From the NCBI GenBank assembly GCA_022819905.1, contig JAJEGJ010000006.1, positions 1 through 35,429 on the forward strand: DNA of 35,429 bases. The letters are read 5' to 3'. The stretch's first letter is position 1, and each line of letters begins with the position of its first letter. The position numbers and the translations under genes were made by a program. The notes below the pieces were generated by a model, which saw only the letters and a list, made by a program, of their open reading frames with translations, searched no databases and had not been told where the DNA came from. This document shows positions 31,070 through 35,429 of this stretch, piece by piece. The DNA comes from Alphaproteobacteria bacterium. Its GTDB lineage: Bacteria > Pseudomonadota > Alphaproteobacteria > TMED109.

Positions 31070-31983
31070 ATTAAGGCTGGCCAGCGCCGGTGAATCCAGA
31101 GCCATTGCTCGGGGCGGTCGCGGATCCAATCGCTGTACCGCTCGTTGAGCGACCGGAGCAGGGCCAGCGTCCGTTCCCTGCGCGTCCCGCGTTCAGCAGG
31201 CATCGGGAGGGCCGGCTCGATGGTCACCCGGAAGGCCGCGCCGCCGGTCCGTTGAACGCGTAGCGGGAAGACCGGAAGACCGGCCCGGAGGGCCAGCGAT
31301 GCGGCCAGCGGCGCCGTGCCAGCCGGGACTCCGAGAAACTCGACCAACGGCCCCTCGGTGAGCTTCTGGTCGTTGACGACGCCGACCGAGCGGCCCCGCC
31401 GCAGTGCATCGAGCAGGGCCCTACCAGCGTGGCGTTTGCGGACAAACTCAGCGTCTTCCAGCCGGTAGCTCTGGATGACGTCGTCGGCCCAGGGATTGTC
31501 CGCCTGTCGATAGACGTAGGTCATCGGCATCCCTGCCCGGGTGAGTACCAGCGCCCCAATTTCCCAGTTCGCGAGATGGGCGCTCGCAAACACAGCGCAT
31601 TGGCCGCGCGCGCGGAGCCCTTCGACCACCTCCAGACCCTCCAGTTGAAACCGCGGAGTTCCATCCGGAAGGGGCACGACTTGGGGGCGGAACGGGTCCA
31701 GCCGGTGCAAATGGGGAAACTCGAATACCAGCCGACCCAAGTTGTCCCACATGCCAGACAGCACGCGGTCGCGTCCCGCCGCATCCAGTTCCGGCAGGAT
31801 ACGACGGAGATTGCCTTCCGCCGTTGCGTGCAGCGGAATACGCGGTCCCAGCGCCCGGAGCACTCGGCTTCCCAGGGCCGACGCCCGGTCGATGTCGAGG
31901 GCGCGGGATGCCGCCATGGCGGAATGCAGACCGATCGCCTCCGCAGCGTGGCGGATTCGCCGAAGCGGGGAGTGGCGCCTCAT
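31066..31983 (-). CDS. lpxL: Lipid A biosynthesis lauroyl-type acyltransferase (LpxL/HtrB family)
   Basis: A 305-residue late acyltransferase that adds a secondary acyl chain to lipid A. The catalytic region is FASAHLANWEIGALVL, matching the HxxNWE variant of the HX4E/D motif. Other matches are RQADNPWADDVIQSYR, GRSVGVVNDQKLTEGPLVEFLGVPAGTAPLAASLALRAGLPVFPL and the C-terminal DRPEQWLWIHRRW. The ATG at 31983 overlaps the lpxK stop by four bases (ATGA); the in-frame extension beyond it is only lpxK read in another frame. It is the last gene of the waaA-lpxK-lpxL operon and ends against the Nudix gene. Confidence 0.92.
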   Translation of the reverse strand: MRRHSPLRRIRHAAEAIGLHSAMAASRALDIDRASALGSRVLRALGPRIPLHATAEGNLRRILPELDAAGRDRVLSGMWDNLGRLVFEFPHLHRLDPFRPQVVPLPDGTPRFQLEGLEVVEGLRARGQCAVFASAHLANWEIGALVLTRAGMPMTYVYRQADNPWADDVIQSYRLEDAEFVRKRHAGRALLDALRRGRSVGVVNDQKLTEGPLVEFLGVPAGTAPLAASLALRAGLPVFPLRVQRTGGAAFRVTIEPALPMPAERGTRRERTLALLRSLNERYSDWIRDRPEQWLWIHRRWPALI

Positions 31984-32966
31984 CCCGGCTCCCTGGTGCG
32001 GACCACCCGGGCCAGGAGTTCGTCCAGCGCGCCGCCGTCGTCGAAGCGCAGGCGCACTTCCGCCACCATCACCCGTGCGGCGAACTCCGCGGGCAGGCGA
32101 ACCTCGTCCTTCGTCGTCGTCACCGGCACCGCGGCTGACGCCCTGGCGGCTGCCAGCACCCGCTCCAGATCGCGCGGGCGGTATCGATGATGATCGGGAA
32201 ACGGCCGAGTCCCGACGACGTCGGCACCGAGCTCCCGCAGTGACCGGAAGAATTTCTCGGGGCGCCCGATTCCGGCAAACGCGAAGACCCGCCGGCGCCG
32301 CAGGGCGTCGAGGCCCGGCGCGGGCCGCATGGAAGCCCGGATACAGGGCAGCGTAGCGGGCAGCGTTGCGCTCACGTTCACCGTGTCCTCGCCGATCACG
32401 ACGGCAGCGTGGGCGCGCCGAAAGCCGTCGTCGGACGGCTCCCGCAGAGGGCCGGCCGGCAGGGTACGGCCGTTCCCGACGCCGAGCCCGCCGTCGAAGA
32501 CCAGGAAGGCCAAGTCCTTGGCCAGCGACGGGTCCTGAAAACCGTCGTCCAGGACCAGGCAGTCGGCGCCGGCCGCAGCGATCGCCGCGCCGCCTGCCGC
32601 CCGATCCCGGGCCACCCAGGTCGGTGCCGTGCGCGCCGCCACCAAAGCCTCGTCGCCGACGTCGCCCACGGTGTGCTGGTGCGGATCCACCCGAACCGGA
32701 CCCTTGAGGCGGCCGCGGTATCCGTGGGACAAGATGTGGACCTCGATGCCTGAGTTTCGAAGTCGCTCGGCCAATGCCAGCACAACCGGCGTCTTGCCGC
32801 TTCCGCCAATCACCAGGTTGCCGACGCAAAGGACCGGCACCCCACAGGACCACGGTCGTCCGCGGCGCTGCCGCCGCCGTGCCCCCCATGTCCAGAAAGC
32901 CGCCAGGGGCGTGAGGGCACGCATCGCGACACTGTCCCGGCGGGCCCAGAAATCAGGTGCGCGCAT
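31980..32966 (-). CDS. lpxK: Tetraacyldisaccharide 4'-kinase
   Basis: Inner-membrane kinase (328 residues) that phosphorylates the 4' position of the lipid A disaccharide. The N-terminus RAPDFWARRDSVAMRALTPLAAFW has the usual membrane-associated helix. The P-loop is NLVIGGSGKTPVV, followed by LSHGYRG and VGDEALVAA, then DCLVLDDGFQDPSLAKDL, the conserved DDGFQ motif, and FAGIGRPEKFF. ATG 32966 is preferred to the in-frame TTG at 32987 because it gives the family N-terminus. It overlaps waaA by 14 bases upstream and lpxL by four bases downstream, so all three are coupled. Confidence 0.95.
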   Translation of the reverse strand: MRAPDFWARRDSVAMRALTPLAAFWTWGARRRQRRGRPWSCGVPVLCVGNLVIGGSGKTPVVLALAERLRNSGIEVHILSHGYRGRLKGPVRVDPHQHTVGDVGDEALVAARTAPTWVARDRAAGGAAIAAAGADCLVLDDGFQDPSLAKDLAFLVFDGGLGVGNGRTLPAGPLREPSDDGFRRAHAAVVIGEDTVNVSATLPATLPCIRASMRPAPGLDALRRRRVFAFAGIGRPEKFFRSLRELGADVVGTRPFPDHHRYRPRDLERVLAAARASAAVPVTTTKDEVRLPAEFAARVMVAEVRLRFDDGGALDELLARVVRTREPG

Positions 32967-34269
32967 GCGCCACCTTGGCCTCCGCAATCATGGGTCCGAG
33001 CAGTTCGGTCACCTGCGTGGTGACGCCGCGCGCCCGGGCCGCTACCTGTTTCGCTGCGGCGGCCATGTGCCTGGCCGCCGCCGGCTGTTCGAGAAGGTGC
33101 GATAGCGCGCCGGCCAGCGTGTCGGCATCCAGCACCTCGGTCGCCGCGCCCGCCTGCTTGAGTTCCGCGGCCACATCGACGACGTTCGCGATGTCAGGCC
33201 CGTGCAAGATGGCGCAATCCAGTTGCGCGGGTTCGAGCAGGTTGTGACCTCCCCTGGAGGCGAGCGTGCCGCCGACCAGCGCGACCGGGGCCAGCCGGTA
33301 GAAAAGCCCGGTCTCCCCCAGCGTGTCGGCGACGTAGACGTTCGCGTTACCCGGCAGCACCCCGAGACTCCGGCGCCGGACGGTCAGCCCACGTTTCCGC
33401 ACGTCGGCTTCGATCGTACTGCCCCGGTCGGGATGGCGCGGCAACAGAATGGTCAGCAGGTCCGGCCAGCGCGACGAAAGCCGGGCGTGCGCGGCCAGGG
33501 CAATGGACTCTTCGCCAGGATGCGTGCTGGCCGCCAACCAGAGCGGGCGCTGACGGAGATCGGTCCGCAGGGCCGCCAGCGACGCCGGATCTGAAGCCGG
33601 GACGCCCGCGTCGGCCTTCAGGTTGAAGGGGCCCTGAACATGGGCCACACCAAGGTCCGCGAGGCGCTTCCGGTCGACCGTTGTCTGGGCAATCACGGGA
33701 TCAAACCCGTCCAGCAGCTGCCGGAGCGCTCCGCCCAGCCAACGCCATCGGGTCGCGGAACGTGCGGACAGGCGCGCCTGCACGATCGCCCGGGGTATGC
33801 GCCGTTGGATGAGCGCACTGAGCGTTTCCGGCCAGATCTCGGATTCCACGCGCAGCGCGCAGTCCGGTCGCCAATGGTCGAGGAAGCGGCGCATGGCCGA
33901 ACGCTGGTCCAGGGGGGCAAACTGGTGGCAGGCGCGGGGCGGCAGCGTCTGGGCCATGGCACGGGCGGACGTCACGGTCACCGTGGTCAGCAGCACGTCC
34001 ATCCCGTGCTCTTCCACCAGGCGCCGGATGATCGGTTCCACCGATCGCGCCTCGCCCAGGCTCGCGGCGTGCACCCAGCACAGCAGGCCCTGCGGGCGCG
34101 GCACCGACGGGTAACCGAGCCGCTCGCCGAGGCGGTCGGGATCTTCGCGCCCACGCCGGACGCGTGCGCGAAGAACCGGCCCCAACAAGGGAGTCGCGGC
34201 CGCCCAAGCCATCCGGCTGGCAAGCAGGACCGCCGATGCGCGGGTGAATGTCGCCATTTGCGAGGACAT
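32953..34269 (-). CDS. waaA: 3-deoxy-D-manno-octulosonic acid (Kdo) transferase
   Basis: Glycosyltransferase that attaches Kdo to the lipid A precursor. The 438-residue reading from ATG 34269 has a single N-terminal hydrophobic anchor, then RGREDPDRLGERLG, the catalytic WVHAASLGEARSVEPIIR with the essential glutamate, ALRVESEIWPETL, and the nucleotide-sugar domain with STHPGEE, PRHPDRG and GGTLASRGGHNLLEPA. ATG 34257 is an equally possible start; neither has a ribosome site. The N-terminal 52 codons of the longest frame are not family-like and are left out. It is the first gene of the lipid A operon and divergent from the DUF2244 gene. Confidence 0.95.
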   Translation of the reverse strand: MSSQMATFTRASAVLLASRMAWAAATPLLGPVLRARVRRGREDPDRLGERLGYPSVPRPQGLLCWVHAASLGEARSVEPIIRRLVEEHGMDVLLTTVTVTSARAMAQTLPPRACHQFAPLDQRSAMRRFLDHWRPDCALRVESEIWPETLSALIQRRIPRAIVQARLSARSATRWRWLGGALRQLLDGFDPVIAQTTVDRKRLADLGVAHVQGPFNLKADAGVPASDPASLAALRTDLRQRPLWLAASTHPGEESIALAAHARLSSRWPDLLTILLPRHPDRGSTIEADVRKRGLTVRRRSLGVLPGNANVYVADTLGETGLFYRLAPVALVGGTLASRGGHNLLEPAQLDCAILHGPDIANVVDVAAELKQAGAATEVLDADTLAGALSHLLEQPAAARHMAAAAKQVAARARGVTTQVTELLGPMIAEAKVAHART

Positions 34270-34543
34270 ACAAGGGGAAACGGGAAGGATCAACCAGCGA
34301 AACCGCAGGACAGATCGGAAGCCCGGGGCGAACAATGACCGGGTGCGCTGCCCGGAATGGCCTAGACCCCGACCCGCCTGCCGCCCGACCGGCCGGCAGC
34401 CATCGTACAGCTGCGCGGTACGCACCGGTTCTCGACGTCGTGACCGAGGACAACCGCATGCGCCCCTGCCGCTCCGCGGCGGTCCTGACCCGAAGTTCCG
34501 GCCAGTCGCTGCCCCGGGGCCAAAACTCTCCTATTCTTCTGTC

Positions 34544-35062
34544 ATGGCACCGGTCCAAACACTTGCCGTCGGCGAGCGAACGGTCCTCCTCGACACCGTG
34601 CTCCTGCCGCACCGCTCGCTTGGACCGACCGGTTTTCGTCTGCTCATGGGCACGGTCGCAGCGTCCTGCCTCACCATCGGAATCGTCTTCGCCTCGCTGG
34701 GGGCGTGGCCCGTCTTCGCGTTTCTCGGGCTCGACGTGCTCCTTGTCTACATGGCATTCCGGTGGAGCTACCGGAGCGCGCGCGAACGTGAGCGGATACG
34801 CCTCGACACGGAGGCACTCCAGATCGTGCAAACGCGCGCGGACGGCCGGGCCCGGTCCTGGACGTTTCAGCCCCATTGGCTTCGGATCGACTTCGACGAT
34901 ACCGGCGACCGCGCCGACCAGCTTCGGCTCTCCTCGCACGGCCGCAGCCTCGTGATCGGCGCATTCCTTGCCCCCGAGGAGCGCGCCAAGTGCGCGGAAC
35001 TCCTCCGCGATGGTATCCAGCGGTGGCGGGCGCTGCCGCCGAGTGTCGTCTCCCCGTCCTAG
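34544..35062 (+). CDS. DUF2244 membrane protein
   Basis: A 172-residue protein of the DUF2244 family, common in alphaproteobacteria and of unknown function. The N-terminal part LLPHRSLGPTGFRLLMG is followed by two hydrophobic helices (about residues 36-75), then a short basic loop FRWSYRSARERERIRLD and a soluble beta-rich C-terminus with ALQIVQTRADGRARSWTFQPHWLRID. In many genomes it accompanies cytochrome oxidase or endonuclease III genes; here it stands alone. TATTCT at 34532-34537 places a possible transcription start at the ATG itself, and no ribosome site precedes it. Confidence 0.85.
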   Translation: MAPVQTLAVGERTVLLDTVLLPHRSLGPTGFRLLMGTVAASCLTIGIVFASLGAWPVFAFLGLDVLLVYMAFRWSYRSARERERIRLDTEALQIVQTRADGRARSWTFQPHWLRIDFDDTGDRADQLRLSSHGRSLVIGAFLAPEERAKCAELLRDGIQRWRALPPSVVSPS

Positions 35063-35355
35063 AACCCCCCGACAAGATCCGCCTTCGGATACCCCGGCAG
35101 CTATCCCGCACCGTGACCCGGATACGCGGCACCGGCCCTCGGGGCGAATGGTGCCCGTCCAACGCAGTATCGGCCGGGGGACGCGCCCAGTCGCACCGAT
35201 CACCGGCGGTGCCGGCGATACATGACCTCAGCAGTCGCGCTGGTTGTTCGGCCCTGGCTACCCGACCAGGTCCGCAGTTGACCACACACGGCTGCCGGTG
35301 AAACTATCAGGCGCGCACTCATGTCAATCGGCCGACGTGCTATCGGAGCGGGCGC
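35063..35355. other. Intergenic region before the LivH-like gene
   Basis: About 290 bases. TTGACC at 35278-35283 is a good -35-like hexamer; AACTAT at 35302-35307 could be a weak -10 with an 18-base spacer, giving a leader of about 40 bases. No gene or RNA is supported. Confidence 0.4.
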
Positions 35356-35429
35356 TTGGACGATCTTCAGCTCATGGTGGGCGGTCTTGCCAACGGTTGC
35401 GTCTATGGCCTGATCGCTCTCGGCTTCGT
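35356..35429 (+). CDS. Branched-chain amino acid-type ABC permease (LivH-like), 5' fragment
   Basis: The last 74 bases open with TTG at 35356 (GGAG eight bases upstream) and read into LQLMVGGLANGCVYGLIALGF, the characteristic first membrane helix of LivH/UrtB-type permeases (compare the common NGLxxGxxYALIALGF). ATG 35374 is an alternative start. The gene runs off the window. Substrate class cannot be decided from this fragment; branched-chain amino acids, urea and amides are all used by the family. Confidence 0.65.
   Translation, partial: MDDLQLMVGGLANGCVYGLIALGF

Overview
The window is a dense, G+C-rich bacterial chromosome segment. Gene content and order suggest an alphaproteobacterium of the broad Rhodospirillales type, probably uncultured. 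The evidence is an Irr-like Fur-family regulator, a dnaB-alr-mlaE-mlaF-cvpA-purF run, a coaBC-dut-moeB-dsrE run, and a waaA-lpxK-acyltransferase lipid A operon. This assignment is inferred from families and gene order; no 16S rRNA gene is present. I see no rRNA, tRNA, insertion sequence or CRISPR array.

Layout. 1-7300: a minus-strand protein of 11 exact 21-residue leucine-rich repeats, peptide deformylase, a secreted calcineurin-like phosphoesterase, an SDR oxidoreductase, an ArsR regulator with an SRPBCC partner, a GST and a secreted GlcG/HbpS-like protein. 7692-17058: a ten-gene housekeeping run (dnaB, alr, mlaE, mlaF, cvpA, purF, coaBC, dut, moeB, dsrE-like), mostly joined by 4-base stop/start overlaps. 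17226-23346: a glutathionyl-hydroquinone reductase, then a beta-propeller protein, a D-aminoacylase and a peptide-binding protein that look like a peptide or N-acyl-D-amino-acid scavenging group, then an SH3 protein. 23418-25267: irr divergent from a UMF1-type MFS transporter. 25268-27208: a gene-poor stretch with a sharp A+T-rich interval and one unusual regulator. 27209-31069: MATE exporter, quinone oxidoreductase, sterol-desaturase-like hydroxylase and Nudix hydrolase. 31066-34269: lipid A operon on the minus strand. 34544-35429: a DUF2244 protein and the first codons of a LivH-like permease.

The most unusual loci are three. (1) The regulator at 26181-26846 carries two gap-free 59-residue copies of an XRE-like module fused to an excisionase/MerR-type HTH. 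A perfect Shine-Dalgarno lies inside the gene before the third HTH, so two products from one gene are likely. Its A+T-rich upstream region holds tandem 20-bp repeats and palindromes. (2) The arsR-SRPBCC pair has two inverted-repeat operators sitting exactly on the -35 and -10 elements and appears to be leaderless. (3) The leucine-rich-repeat protein has a strictly periodic cysteine ladder. The housekeeping run is also informative for what it lacks: mlaEF has no mlaD beside it, and radA is absent between mlaF and cvpA.
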